Assembly: GCA_003523185.1 (NCBI GenBank)
Contig: DPGN01000040.1
Location: forward strand, 20,781-43,505
Length of the DNA stretch: 22,725 bases
Direction: 5' to 3'
Source of the DNA: Halieaceae bacterium
GTDB taxonomy: Bacteria; Pseudomonadota; Gammaproteobacteria; Pseudomonadales; Halieaceae
A program made the translations under genes and the position numbers. Position 1 is the first letter of the stretch. Each line of letters opens with the position of its first letter. The notes beneath the pieces were generated by a model. That model made no database searches. It was not told the origin of the DNA and saw only the letters and a list, made by a program, of their open reading frames with translations. Below are positions 1 through 7,920 of the stretch, piece after piece.

Positions 1-1580
1 CGTTTAACAACCTTAGCCACGACATCCTCGCCTTGCTCCTTCGCAAGCTTGAGCGACATTAGATTGCTATCGAAAAACGCCATGTTGGTAATGTGCGCGC
101 CGGAATCGTTAAAGCCCGGCAACGTATTTTCGTGTAAGAGGAATTCGAGCGTCGACCGATTTTCCGCGTTGGCGACGTCGGCGTAGAACCGGAAACTCTT
201 GTCATAGCTACGCAACATGTGCAGTGCGAAATCGGCATCATCGTTCAGAGGGAGCGTGATCTTTTCGAATGCTTCACGCTCGGACTCGGACCTCGCGCTG
301 GTAAGATCTCCCGCCTGAAATTTTTGTGCGCGAGCCATGACGTCGGCAAAGCTCTCGCCATCCCAATTGGAACAGGGTGCACCATCAAAAATAAGTTTTT
401 CCGGCTCACGAATCACCAGACTGTCTGGTAAACCACGTTTTGCTTTCCAGCTGGCGAAGTCGTCTCCCGTGCGACCATGGCGCCATTCTTTGCGGAAGCG
501 CTCGACCCACTCGGGATCATGCATCAATCGCTGCCTGCCCTCGTAATCGTCGTATTCGAGAGCAATCAAATCAGCCGTTGACGACAGCTCCTCAAACAAT
601 GGGCTCACAATACCGTCGGACCATACCCTGAAGTTGGTGCCAAGCGCTTGGAAATGCAGCCTTCCGTCCAGTAGCTTGCTGTTGAGTAGCTTCGCCACAC
701 CAAGGAAAAGCTTTGACGAATTTGGTGCTGCGGTCATTTCCATCGCTGACAGCGCAGAGGTTTTGAGTGGCTTCCCAAATAGGCGACCGCTGGTCAGTGT
801 GAAGTAAAATAGTGCCTTAAGCCTATTCTCAATGATCGGGGTGGTTTGCCAGACACGGTCGTAATTCCGGACCACTTTCAGCAAACGGCGTAACTCTTTG
901 AATGACGCGAATTGGGTTGGAATTCGCTTGTCCGTATGCGGATCGTTAGACAGGTAATGAAACGGCAAGCCGTCCGTGCTGAGACCTAGATAACCCAGCT
1001 CCATCGCTCCCGCTAGAATCTGCTCCATTTTCTGAAGCTCAAGTTCAGTTGGCGCCCGGCTGATACTCGCGTCTAAGCCCATCACTTCAATGCGTAACAT
1101 GGAATGAGGAACAAACGCGGCGATATTCGGCCCGAGATTCAAGTTCTCAAAGTGCTTAAGGTAGTCCTCGGGGTTGTCCCAGGTCATCGCCTCGGCGCAC
1201 TTTCTCAGGACCTTTTTCGGAATATTCTCAACACGAGTGAAGCAGTCAACGATAGGTTCCTGACCCTCTGTCTCCTGCGCACCAAAGCAGGTACCGAGAC
1301 TACAATTACCCACCAGTACCGTGGTCGTTCCGTGCCGCACAACCTCCTCCAGCGCCGGTGCCACCTCGACTTCGAGATCCAGATGGGTATGGATATCCAG
1401 CATGCCGGGTAACAACCATTGACCCTTGGCATCAACGGACTGCGCAGCCGCTTCACGCGGTAAATCGCGCCCCCTGGCTGCAACCACACCATCCTTTATG
1501 GCCACATCCTCGATGCGACCCGGTGTGCCCTCACCATCAAAAACCTTAGCCCCTGTTACCAAAAGATCCCACTGCGCCAT
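1..1580 (-). CDS. Amidohydrolase, N-acyl-D-amino-acid deacylase family (3' end cut by window edge)
   Basis: The frame is open from the ATG at 1578-1580 to base 1, giving 526 codons with no stop, so the C-terminus lies beyond the left edge. Residues 1-60 form the beta-sandwich start typical of amidohydrolases (MAQWDLLVTGAKVFDGEG). The metal motif LDIHTHLD follows, with H64 and H66. VGNCSLG holds C93, matching the zinc cysteine of D-aminoacylases, and GFNDSGAH holds D492, matching the catalytic aspartate of the SDG motif. These enzymes hydrolyse N-acylated D-amino acids or related cyclic amides. Many relatives of this larger subgroup are about 570 residues, so perhaps 40 to 50 are missing. I do not see the usual two additional histidine motifs in the middle third, so the substrate and even activity are uncertain. 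It starts 77 bases after the queF stop on the same strand; AGGG about 8 bases before the ATG is a plausible ribosome site. Confidence 0.85.
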   Translation of the reverse strand, partial: MAQWDLLVTGAKVFDGEGTPGRIEDVAIKDGVVAARGRDLPREAAAQSVDAKGQWLLPGMLDIHTHLDLEVEVAPALEEVVRHGTTTVLVGNCSLGTCFGAQETEGQEPIVDCFTRVENIPKKVLRKCAEAMTWDNPEDYLKHFENLNLGPNIAAFVPHSMLRIEVMGLDASISRAPTELELQKMEQILAGAMELGYLGLSTDGLPFHYLSNDPHTDKRIPTQFASFKELRRLLKVVRNYDRVWQTTPIIENRLKALFYFTLTSGRLFGKPLKTSALSAMEMTAAPNSSKLFLGVAKLLNSKLLDGRLHFQALGTNFRVWSDGIVSPLFEELSSTADLIALEYDDYEGRQRLMHDPEWVERFRKEWRHGRTGDDFASWKAKRGLPDSLVIREPEKLIFDGAPCSNWDGESFADVMARAQKFQAGDLTSARSESEREAFEKITLPLNDDADFALHMLRSYDKSFRFYADVANAENRSTLEFLLHENTLPGFNDSGAHITNMAFFDSNLMSLKLAKEQGEDVVAKVVK

Positions 1581-1657
1581 GAAGCTACCCTGCCCTTGTT
1601 CTTGTGGGCTAAGAATAACGCTTTTTAGGAATGACTGATATTAGCCGGCAGGCTCTG

Positions 1658-2410
1658 TTACTGCTCAAAGAGCCGAGTAATTCGAGGTGCCGACTGATTA
1701 GAAGAGCGCCAAGGTGTAATATCGATACCGCCTCTGCGCTGAAAAAAGCCAACCACATGCAACTCTGAAGGATTCAGTGCATTTTCAATACGAGAATATA
1801 GATCCTCAACGCATTGCTCGTGAAAACCCTGATGGTTTCGTAGCGACTCTATAGCCTCGATGATCGACGACTCATCATAGTGAGAAGTAGAAACTTCAAT
1901 GCACAGACTCGCCCAGTCAGGTTGCGCCGTAACCGGACAAAGTGAACGAAATCCAATGCTACGAAAGGCAACTGTACCGTCCAAGTCACCTACCCGAACG
2001 GCATCATCACCGAGCCCACAGGACATCGTCCGCACTTCATCAGGATCAATGCGTACTAGTTTCACTTGCGATCGAGTTAGCTCCGACAGATCCTTCTTGA
2101 TGCAAGCGATCGCCTCTTCGTCGTTGTTAAAGACGTGCGTGTTTAGCGAATTCAGGTAGAGTTTGAGGGACTTTGATTCGACAGTGAACGCGCTGCTCGC
2201 GGGAATAATCAGAGCTCCAGTGGTAAAGGTCACCGTGCCATCAGGCAATATCCAGCTCAACTCATAGCAATGCCATACGTCATGACCGTTAACAATGTTC
2301 TGTGATGGCTGCTCGATGCCCTGCCGACCTCGTCGGCGATCGATACGCTCCAGAACCTGGGGCGCGTATTCGCTGGGCGCGGCCACGGTTTGTCCTAGAA
2401 CACCCGCCAT
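1658..2410 (-). CDS. queF: NADPH-dependent 7-cyano-7-deazaguanine (preQ0) reductase
   Basis: QueF reduces the nitrile of preQ0 to the amine preQ1, the last free-base step before insertion into tRNA in queuosine synthesis. The 250-residue protein is the long, two-module type found in enterics, though shorter than the 282 residues of E. coli. Visible motifs are ESKSLKLYLNS (78-88, the QueF family motif), LCPVTAQPDW with the thioimide-forming C158 and acid D165, FHEQC (196-200) for substrate binding, and QRRGGIDITPWRS near the C-terminus. Its start is 3 bases after the yadH stop, so it is probably the last gene of the yadG-yadH-queF transcript. The start has only a weak ribosome site, which fits translational coupling. 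No preQ1 riboswitch is visible before the operon. Confidence 0.95.
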   Translation of the reverse strand: MAGVLGQTVAAPSEYAPQVLERIDRRRGRQGIEQPSQNIVNGHDVWHCYELSWILPDGTVTFTTGALIIPASSAFTVESKSLKLYLNSLNTHVFNNDEEAIACIKKDLSELTRSQVKLVRIDPDEVRTMSCGLGDDAVRVGDLDGTVAFRSIGFRSLCPVTAQPDWASLCIEVSTSHYDESSIIEAIESLRNHQGFHEQCVEDLYSRIENALNPSELHVVGFFQRRGGIDITPWRSSNQSAPRITRLFEQ

Positions 2411-2413
2411 AAC

Positions 2414-3187
2414 TCAGGTTCGCAAACGCGTGCCGGTGCTCAACAAATGCATCGCATAAGCGAAAGCAACCACTGTCAGACCGATGAGCATTGTAAAGGA
2501 CACCGTGATGTCGACATCACTGACGCCAAGAACACCGTATCTAAAGGCATTCACCACGTAGACTAGAGGATTAATCTGAGACACTCCCGCCCAAAACTCG
2601 GGAAGTAGATCGAGCGAATAAAAAACGCCTCCCAGGTATGTCAAGGGGGTCAATATGAAGGTCGGGACGATGTTGACGTCGTCGAACGTATTCGCAAATA
2701 CGGCATTGATCAGCCCACACAGCGAAAACGCAACCGATGTCAGTGCTACGACGCTAATGACGACAAACCAGTTGTAAATGTCGAGCTTTGTAAAAAAGAG
2801 CGCTACCGAAGTGACAATGATCGAGACGAGGATCCCGCGGGACACGCCGCCCGCTACATACCCCAAGACAATCACATAGTTCGGCGTAGGTGAGACCAAC
2901 AACTCCTCAATACTGTTGTTGAACTTCGCGCCAAAAAAAGAACCAACGACGTTGGCGTAGGTATTCGTGATGATGGCCATCATGATGAGGCCCGGCACTA
3001 CGAATTCCATATAACTGACGCCACCCATGGTGCCGATCCGCTTGCCAATCAGCGTTCCAAAGATCAGAAAATACAGCGACATCGTGATAGCGGATGGCAA
3101 GAGTGTCTGAGTCCAAATGCGCAAATAACGTCGAACCTCTTTCCGCATGATGGTCAAAAAGGCGATCCATTGCTCGTAAGCACTCAT
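2414..3187 (-). CDS. yadH: ABC-2 type exporter permease, YadH-like
   Basis: This is the membrane subunit of a type-2 ABC exporter in the inner membrane. At 257 residues it matches E. coli YadH (256) in length and, from memory, in sequence: RIWTQTLLPSAITMSLYF near the start, a GTLIGKRIG loop, YMEFVVPGLIMM, NTYANVVGSFFGAKF, IEELLVSP, and PLTYLGGVFYSLDLLP. About six hydrophobic segments can be counted. Its ATG overlaps the yadG stop by four bases (ATGA), the usual sign of coupled translation of ATPase and permease. The transported substrate is not established for YadGH; relatives in this superfamily export drugs, polysaccharides or lipids. Confidence 0.93.
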   Translation of the reverse strand: MSAYEQWIAFLTIMRKEVRRYLRIWTQTLLPSAITMSLYFLIFGTLIGKRIGTMGGVSYMEFVVPGLIMMAIITNTYANVVGSFFGAKFNNSIEELLVSPTPNYVIVLGYVAGGVSRGILVSIIVTSVALFFTKLDIYNWFVVISVVALTSVAFSLCGLINAVFANTFDDVNIVPTFILTPLTYLGGVFYSLDLLPEFWAGVSQINPLVYVVNAFRYGVLGVSDVDITVSFTMLIGLTVVAFAYAMHLLSTGTRLRT

Positions 3188-4101
3188 GATGCGCCCTCCA
3201 AAACGTTGACGAACATCCGTTCGAGACGGTTTTCCTTGTTGCGCATGCTGACTACTGTGACGCCCGCCCCACTTAAAGCGGTAAAAATCGGTGCTAAATC
3301 CTGACCTTTCGCCAAATCAACTTCTAAACATTGCGGCTCCACTTGCCTCAGGGCGTATCCAGGCACCTCTATACCCGCAGGCAAGACATCCTGTGTATCA
3401 AGCAGGAAAGTTTCGCTATTCAGGTCCCTCAGGAGATCCTTGATGGAGCCCTTTGTGACAATTTTTCCCCGATTAATGATTGCCACATTACGACAGAGCA
3501 TTTCCGCCTCTTCGAGGTAATGCGTGGTCAAAATAATGGTACGACCCTCTTGATTCGTCTCGCGCAAGAACTCATACATGCTGCGGCGCATCTCGATATC
3601 AACGCCCGCGGTGGGTTCGTCTAAGATCAACACACGCGGCTCGTGGACAAGAGCACGAGCAATCATCAGCCGGCGCTTCATACCGCCTGATAGCATTCGC
3701 ATCTGAACGTGTTGCTTATCAGCAATGCCCAGCTTTTCCAGGTAATACATAGCTCGCTCTCGAGCGATGCCAATCGGTATCCCGTAATAGCCCGCCTGAT
3801 GGATGAGAACGTCTTCGACCTTCTCAAAGACATTGAAATTGAACTCCTGGGGAACAATACCTATCTGCTTCTTCGCGAGTGAAAAATCTTCATCGATATC
3901 GATACCGCAGATGCGAACGTTCCCACCTGACTTCGAGATCAGCGAACTGACAATGCCGATAGTCGTCGATTTGCCAGCGCCATTAGGCCCAAGTAGAGCG
4001 TAGAAGTCGCCCTCCTCCACGTTGAGATCGATACCTTTGAGCGCCTCGAATCCATTGGCATAGGTTTTTTTAAGACTAGAAATTTCTAAAGCGGCCGGCA
4101 T
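3184..4101 (-). CDS. yadG: ABC transporter ATP-binding subunit, YadG-like
   Basis: This cytoplasmic ATPase subunit powers the YadH permease encoded just downstream. All ABC motifs are intact: Walker A GPNGAGKST (38-46), Q-loop Q85 in VPQEF, signature LSGGM (137-141), Walker B VLILDEP with E162, and H-loop H194 in LTTHYLEEAE. The C-terminal 85 residues form the small extra domain common in ABC-2 exporters. Length is 305 residues against 308 for E. coli YadG. The ATG at 4101 has GGAG five bases upstream. It is the first gene of the yadG-yadH-queF operon and diverges from the tRNA genes. I found no convincing promoter for it in the 141 bases before the tRNA. Confidence 0.94.
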   Translation of the reverse strand: MPAALEISSLKKTYANGFEALKGIDLNVEEGDFYALLGPNGAGKSTTIGIVSSLISKSGGNVRICGIDIDEDFSLAKKQIGIVPQEFNFNVFEKVEDVLIHQAGYYGIPIGIARERAMYYLEKLGIADKQHVQMRMLSGGMKRRLMIARALVHEPRVLILDEPTAGVDIEMRRSMYEFLRETNQEGRTIILTTHYLEEAEMLCRNVAIINRGKIVTKGSIKDLLRDLNSETFLLDTQDVLPAGIEVPGYALRQVEPQCLEVDLAKGQDLAPIFTALSGAGVTVVSMRNKENRLERMFVNVLEGAS

Positions 4102-4175
4102 TTGGGCTCCACATCGCGTTGAGGCGCGGAGTTTAACTAAATCGGGCGAGTTTTTCGAAACCTTTGATAGAACGC

Positions 4176-4204
4176 TTGACGCAGATGAGCAGTATTACTA
4201 CTAT
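4176..4204 (+). promoter_or_regulatory. Sigma-70 promoter of the tRNA pair, with GC-rich discriminator
   Basis: TTGACG (4176-4181) and TACTAT (4199-4204) are separated by exactly 17 bases and followed by GCGCGACC. A GC-rich discriminator is the hallmark of stable-RNA promoters under stringent control. Transcription should start near 4211, leaving a leader of about 32 bases before tRNA-Glu. The leader holds a small hairpin, ACGTG (4227-4231) with CACGT (4235-4239) around a GAA loop, ending 4 bases before the tRNA 5' end. Confidence 0.8.
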
Positions 4205-4242
4205 GCGCGACCTTACGAAGTACAGCACGTGGAACACGTTCC

Positions 4243-4318
4243 GTCCCCTTCGTCTAGAGGCCTAGGACACCGCCCTTTCACGGCGGGAACAGGGGTTCGA
4301 ACCCCCTAGGGGACGCCA
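4243..4318 (+). tRNA. tRNA-Glu (anticodon TTC)
   Basis: The 76-base sequence closely matches the E. coli tRNA-Glu sequence as remembered. The acceptor stem GTCCCCT pairs with AGGGGAC, the anticodon TTC is at 4277-4279 within CCTTTCA, and the T loop is GGTTCGAACCC. CCA is encoded (4316-4318). It is the first tRNA of a two-gene transcript, with tRNA-Gly 6 bases downstream. Confidence 0.98.
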
Positions 4319-4324
4319 TTTTTT

Positions 4325-4400
4325 GCGGGAATAGCTCAGCTGGTAGAGCGCAACCTTGCCAAGGTTGAGGTCGCGAGTTCGAACCTCGTTTCCCGCTCCA
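4325..4400 (+). tRNA. tRNA-Gly (anticodon GCC)
   Basis: The 76-base tRNA begins GCGGGAATAGCTCAG and ends TTCCCGCTCCA, so CCA is encoded (4398-4400). The anticodon GCC is at 4358-4360 between stem arms CAACC and GGTTG, and the T loop is GAGTTCGAACCTC. A run of six T (4402-4407) follows directly, but there is no separate terminator stem, so transcription may continue into metY. Confidence 0.98.
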
Positions 4401-4408
4401 ATTTTTTC

Positions 4409-4436
4409 TTCATGCACACGCGGAAGCGCGTACAAT
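4409..4436 (+). promoter_or_regulatory. Candidate promoter of metY
   Basis: TACAAT (4431-4436) is a good -10 match, while the -35 candidate TTCATG (4409-4414, 16-base spacer) is poor. A start near 4443 would leave only 13 bases before the ATG at 4456 but 37 before the ATG at 4480, which favours the latter start. A short perfect hairpin, ACGCG GAAG CGCGT (4418-4431), overlaps this region. metY could also be read from the tRNA promoter. Confidence 0.35.
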
Positions 4437-4479
4437 AGCGCGCTTTACAGCCACTATGGCGCTACAGCGAGCGAACGGC

Positions 4480-5790
4480 ATGACTGATTACTCTCCAGCC
4501 GAACTGGATACCCTAGCGCTGCACGCGGGGGGGAAGCCTGATCCTGCGACGGGTGCGCGGGCCACTCCCATCTACCAAACCGCCTCCTACTGTTTCCCGG
4601 ATTCGGATTACGCAGCCGCTTTATTTAATATGGAGCGGCCGGGGCACGTGTATTCTCGGCTAAGTAACCCCACCACTGCAGTCCTCGAGGAGCGAATTTC
4701 CGCATTAGAAGGCGGCGTCGGCGCCATCGCAACAGCCAGTGGTCAAGCGGCCTTGCAGCTGGCCATCATGACGATCATGGATGCCGGTTCGCACATCGTG
4801 GCATCGAGCGCATTGTATGGCGGTAGTCACAACCTACTCGCCTACACGCTGCCACGCTTTGGGATTACGACCACATTTGTAGACGCACGTGATGAAGACG
4901 CAATACGCGCAGCCATTCGACCTGAAACTCGACTAATTTTTGGCGAAACTGTGGGCAACCCGGGACTCGATGTTCTCAATATCCCGGTGGTCTCCAGAAT
5001 CGCTCACGACAATGGCATCCCGCTACTGGTTGATTCAACGTTTACCACTCCCTATCTCGTGCGTCCCTTCGAGTTGGGTGCCGATCTTGTCATGCACTCA
5101 GCGACAAAGTTCCTAAGTGGTCACGGTATTGTGATTGGTGGGCTATTGGTCGATAGCGGTCGCTTTGACTGGGATGCCTCAGGTAAATTCCCGCAGCTAT
5201 CTGAGCCCTACAAGGGCTTCCACAACCTTGTGTTCACCGAAGAATTTGGCCCAGCTGCGTTTATCTCTCGCGCCCGAAAAGAAGGACTGAGAGATTTCGG
5301 TGCCTGCCAGAGCCCCACCAGCGCCTTCTACATACTTCAGGGTATGGAAACACTGGGGGTACGGATGGAAAAGCATGTCTCCAACACACGAGCAGTGGTT
5401 GAGTTTCTCGACAGTCATGATGCCGTAGCCGGAGTAGCGCATCCGGATCTTCCCGATCATACGGATCATGCGCTTGCGAGCGACTTGTACCCCAAAGGTA
5501 CCAGCGCTGTATTCACGTTCGCGATTAAAGGCGGGCGCGAGGCAGGGATTGCCTTCGTCAACGGGTTGAATCTCTTTTCACACCTCGCCAATGTGGGTGA
5601 CGCCAAGTCTTTGGTCATTCACCCGGCCAGCACTACCCATTTCCGAATGGATGAAGCGGCGCTCGCCGCGGCGGGTATCGGAGAGGGAACCATACGCCTG
5701 TCCGTTGGACTTGAAGACCCCAAGGACCTGATTGCCGATCTCAAAGCGGGACTGCGAGCCGCCGAAAAAGTGGCGGGAGGACGGGGTTAA
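4480..5790 (+). CDS. metY: O-acetylhomoserine sulfhydrylase (O-acetylhomoserine aminocarboxypropyltransferase)
   Basis: This PLP enzyme of the Cys/Met metabolism family joins O-acetylhomoserine and sulfide to give homocysteine in the cytoplasm. It has FDTLALHAG-like LDTLALHAGG at the N-terminus, GHVYSRLSNPT, the PLP lysine K210 in HSATKFLSGHG, and the long MetY-type insert with FGACQSPTSAFYILQG. NVGDAKSLVIHPASTTH near the C-terminus is also typical. With the ATG at 4480 the protein has 436 residues and begins MTDYSPAELDTL, as family members usually do. An in-frame ATG at 4456 would add eight residues. Neither start has a strong ribosome site. The stop overlaps the next start (TAATG), so the three genes to 7519 look like one operon. 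Confidence 0.93.
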   Translation: MTDYSPAELDTLALHAGGKPDPATGARATPIYQTASYCFPDSDYAAALFNMERPGHVYSRLSNPTTAVLEERISALEGGVGAIATASGQAALQLAIMTIMDAGSHIVASSALYGGSHNLLAYTLPRFGITTTFVDARDEDAIRAAIRPETRLIFGETVGNPGLDVLNIPVVSRIAHDNGIPLLVDSTFTTPYLVRPFELGADLVMHSATKFLSGHGIVIGGLLVDSGRFDWDASGKFPQLSEPYKGFHNLVFTEEFGPAAFISRARKEGLRDFGACQSPTSAFYILQGMETLGVRMEKHVSNTRAVVEFLDSHDAVAGVAHPDLPDHTDHALASDLYPKGTSAVFTFAIKGGREAGIAFVNGLNLFSHLANVGDAKSLVIHPASTTHFRMDEAALAAAGIGEGTIRLSVGLEDPKDLIADLKAGLRAAEKVAGGRG

Positions 5791-6581
5791 TGAAGCTCGT
5801 TTCCTCCGGAAAAGATACCTACCTCTACACCAATAATAAAACCGTTGATCCCTCGAAACCCTCGGTCGTCTTTATCCATGGCGCTGGCTTTGACCACAGC
5901 GTATGGACCTTATTTGCGCGACATTTTTCGCGTCATGACTGGAATGTGATTGCGCTAGACCTTCCCGGGCACGGTCGGTCCGAGGGACCTGTGCTGGAGA
6001 GTATCGAACAGATGGCTAGCTGGACCATTGAGCTCATCGACACGCTAGGACTCAATAATGTCGCGTTGGTCGGGCACAGCATGGGCAGTCTCATAACCCT
6101 CGAAGCCTCGTCAAGACTCGGTGATCGCGTCACGCACACCGTATTGATTGGCTCTATTTCACCAATGCCTGTCTCTGAACCCATTCTCGATGCAACCGCG
6201 AACAAACCGGGTGCCGCGCATTCGATGCTGACATCCTTCGGCTTCAGCAAGCAAAACCTCATGGGTGGCAATCCAAATCCTGGCATGTGGATGGTTAGCG
6301 AAAGCATGCGCCGTTACGAAGATGAAGCACAGAGCGCGCTGGATAGTGACATGCGTGCCTGCAATGCCTATCAGCGAGGGCTCGAGGCCGCGTCCGAAAT
6401 AACGGCCCCAACACTTATGCTGCACGGCGATGCTGACAGACTCACTCCACTGCGTGCCACCAAGCCGTTACAAGACGCTTTGTCGAATACTCGAATGGAT
6501 ATCATTCCAGGAGCTGGTCACTCGCTCATGGTGGAAGACCCCAATCACGTACTGGATCAACTCAAAATCCACCTACTTTAA
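5790..6581 (+). CDS. Alpha/beta hydrolase in the metY operon
   Basis: The 263-residue protein has a complete alpha/beta-hydrolase layout. FIHGAG (28-33) forms the oxyanion region, VGHSMGS holds nucleophile S97, LHGDADRLTP holds acid D216, and PGAGHSLMVED holds H244. There is no signal peptide, so it should be cytoplasmic. Its ATG shares one base with the metY stop and GGAGG lies nine bases upstream, so translation is likely coupled. It is not the acetyltransferase MetX: it is about 100 residues shorter and lacks the MetX-type GGSMGG elbow. Placed between homocysteine synthesis and methylation, it may act on a thioester, ester or lactone linked to that pathway, but the substrate cannot be read from the sequence. 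Confidence 0.85.
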   Translation: MKLVSSGKDTYLYTNNKTVDPSKPSVVFIHGAGFDHSVWTLFARHFSRHDWNVIALDLPGHGRSEGPVLESIEQMASWTIELIDTLGLNNVALVGHSMGSLITLEASSRLGDRVTHTVLIGSISPMPVSEPILDATANKPGAAHSMLTSFGFSKQNLMGGNPNPGMWMVSESMRRYEDEAQSALDSDMRACNAYQRGLEAASEITAPTLMLHGDADRLTPLRATKPLQDALSNTRMDIIPGAGHSLMVEDPNHVLDQLKIHLL

Positions 6582-6601
6582 GAAGCGATGACCCGACAGA
6601 T

Positions 6602-7519
6602 ATGATGAAGCAAATTACGCTGCTGGACGGGGGGCTTGGTCAGGAACTGATCAAACGTAGCAGCGCCCCACCCCACCCTCTTTGGTCCACCAAGGTCATG
6701 ATGGACGAGCCGCATCTTGTGTCTGACATTCATCGAGATTTTTGTCTCGCGGGAGCAAAAGTCATCTGTCTTAACACCTACGCAGTGAGTCGCCATAGAC
6801 TTGATACGTATGCCCCCGAGGAACCTCTTGACCTTATGCTCGAGACCGCACTTCAAGTAGCAAATAAAGGTATCAGCGATGCAAAGCGTGTAGATCAGGT
6901 GTCCATTGTCGCCTCACTGCCGCCGCTCAATGCGTCCTACGACCACACAGTTGCACCTGAGTTTGAGAGTGCCTACACACAGTATCGGGAACTCGTCAGG
7001 TTACAAAAACATCGCGTTGACGCTTTCCTACTCGAGACGATGAGTAACATTGCCGAGGCTAGTGCCGGTGCTAAGGCGATCCGCGACGAGGGTGTTGTGG
7101 GTGCCGTTGCATTCACCGTAAGCGATAGTGACGCCACGGTACTGCGGTCGAGTGAATCACTCGAAGAGGCGGTCGAGGCAATCATGCCCTATGCGCCCGA
7201 TGCGATATTAATCAACTGCTCCATCCCAGAAATGGTCACTGAGGGCCTCAAGATTGTGGCAAAGTCCGGCATCCGCTTTGGTGGGTATGCGAATGGCTTT
7301 ACATCGGTGGAGGCGCTGGTACCGGGGAGCACGGTCGATCGGCTATCGCAGCGCAAAGACCTTGGACCTGAAGAATATCTAGAGTTTGTGAAGACCTGGA
7401 TTGACCTCGGTGCCGAGGTCATTGGTGGCTGTTGCGAAATCGGACCCTCGCATATTGCCGCTATTAAGGACTACTGCGACCGCGAGGGTATTGTCACGAT
7501 CAAGCAGTTGGTGCCCTAG
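6602..7519 (+). CDS. Homocysteine S-methyltransferase family protein
   Basis: This zinc-dependent enzyme should transfer a methyl group to homocysteine to give methionine. The 305-residue barrel protein begins LLDGGLGQEL (7-16), the family start, and carries the three zinc cysteines: C206 in ILINCSIPE, and C277 and C278 in IGGCCEIGP. It is about the size of MmuM (310) and has no cobalamin or folate module, so the donor is probably a small sulfonium or betaine compound such as S-methylmethionine. It lies 20 bases after the alpha/beta hydrolase and shares its operon with metY, consistent with homocysteine being passed on. The start is either the ATG at 6602 or the one at 6605; neither has a clear ribosome site. 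Confidence 0.9.
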   Translation: MMKQITLLDGGLGQELIKRSSAPPHPLWSTKVMMDEPHLVSDIHRDFCLAGAKVICLNTYAVSRHRLDTYAPEEPLDLMLETALQVANKGISDAKRVDQVSIVASLPPLNASYDHTVAPEFESAYTQYRELVRLQKHRVDAFLLETMSNIAEASAGAKAIRDEGVVGAVAFTVSDSDATVLRSSESLEEAVEAIMPYAPDAILINCSIPEMVTEGLKIVAKSGIRFGGYANGFTSVEALVPGSTVDRLSQRKDLGPEEYLEFVKTWIDLGAEVIGGCCEIGPSHIAAIKDYCDREGIVTIKQLVP

Positions 7520-7520
7520 C

Positions 7521-7910
7521 TCAGCCCTCTTTTTTGAGATCGATTGACAGACTGTTGATGCAGTAGCGAAGCCCAGTTTCTGTAGGGCCGTCGGGAAATA
7601 CGTGGCCCAAATGCCCGCCGCAGTTCTGACAGAGCACCTCGGTACGAATCATGCCGTGGCTGGTGTCCCGCTCTTCGTCAATGACACCCGCTGCAGCAGG
7701 CTTGTCAAAGCTAGGCCAACCGCAACCGGCATCGAATTTACTATCCGACTCAAACAACGTTTCACCACAACCCCGACAGGTATAAGTTCCTGCCGCGGTC
7801 GTGTCCCAATACTCACCCGTGAACGCGCGCTCAGTGCCTTTCTGACGGAGAACATGATACTCCTCGGGTGTCAGGTTCTCGCGCCAGTACGCGTCATCTT
7901 TGTCAGTCAT
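7521..7910 (-). CDS. msrB: Peptide-methionine (R)-S-oxide reductase
   Basis: MsrB reduces the R form of methionine sulfoxide in oxidised proteins. The 129-residue protein is a complete single-domain MsrB. Structural zinc is held by CRGC (C45, C48) and CQNC (C94, C97), the catalytic cysteine is C117 in RYCINSLS, and C63 in AGCGWPSF is the likely resolving residue. There is no signal peptide, so it acts in the cytoplasm. AGGGAG lies about six bases before the ATG. The gene ends one base from the convergent methyltransferase stop, with no hairpin terminator between them. It may be read with pdxB, 69 bases upstream. Confidence 0.96.
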   Translation of the reverse strand: MTDKDDAYWRENLTPEEYHVLRQKGTERAFTGEYWDTTAAGTYTCRGCGETLFESDSKFDAGCGWPSFDKPAAAGVIDEERDTSHGMIRTEVLCQNCGGHLGHVFPDGPTETGLRYCINSLSIDLKKEG

Positions 7911-7920
7911 GGGGCTCTCC

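Noticed and set aside
4102..4242. preQ1 or other riboswitch before the yadG-yadH-queF operon
   Set aside because: I saw no pseudoknot-type stem with an A-rich tail on the minus strand in these bases, and queF is the last gene rather than the first.
4325..4400. tRNA-Gly as an integration site for a mobile element
   Set aside because: There is no integrase, no repeated tRNA 3' end and no foreign-looking gene nearby; metY follows at once.
4401..4479. SAM-type riboswitch before metY
   Set aside because: Only 79 bases separate tRNA-Gly from the metY start, and they show just one 5-base hairpin, too little for a known SAM aptamer.
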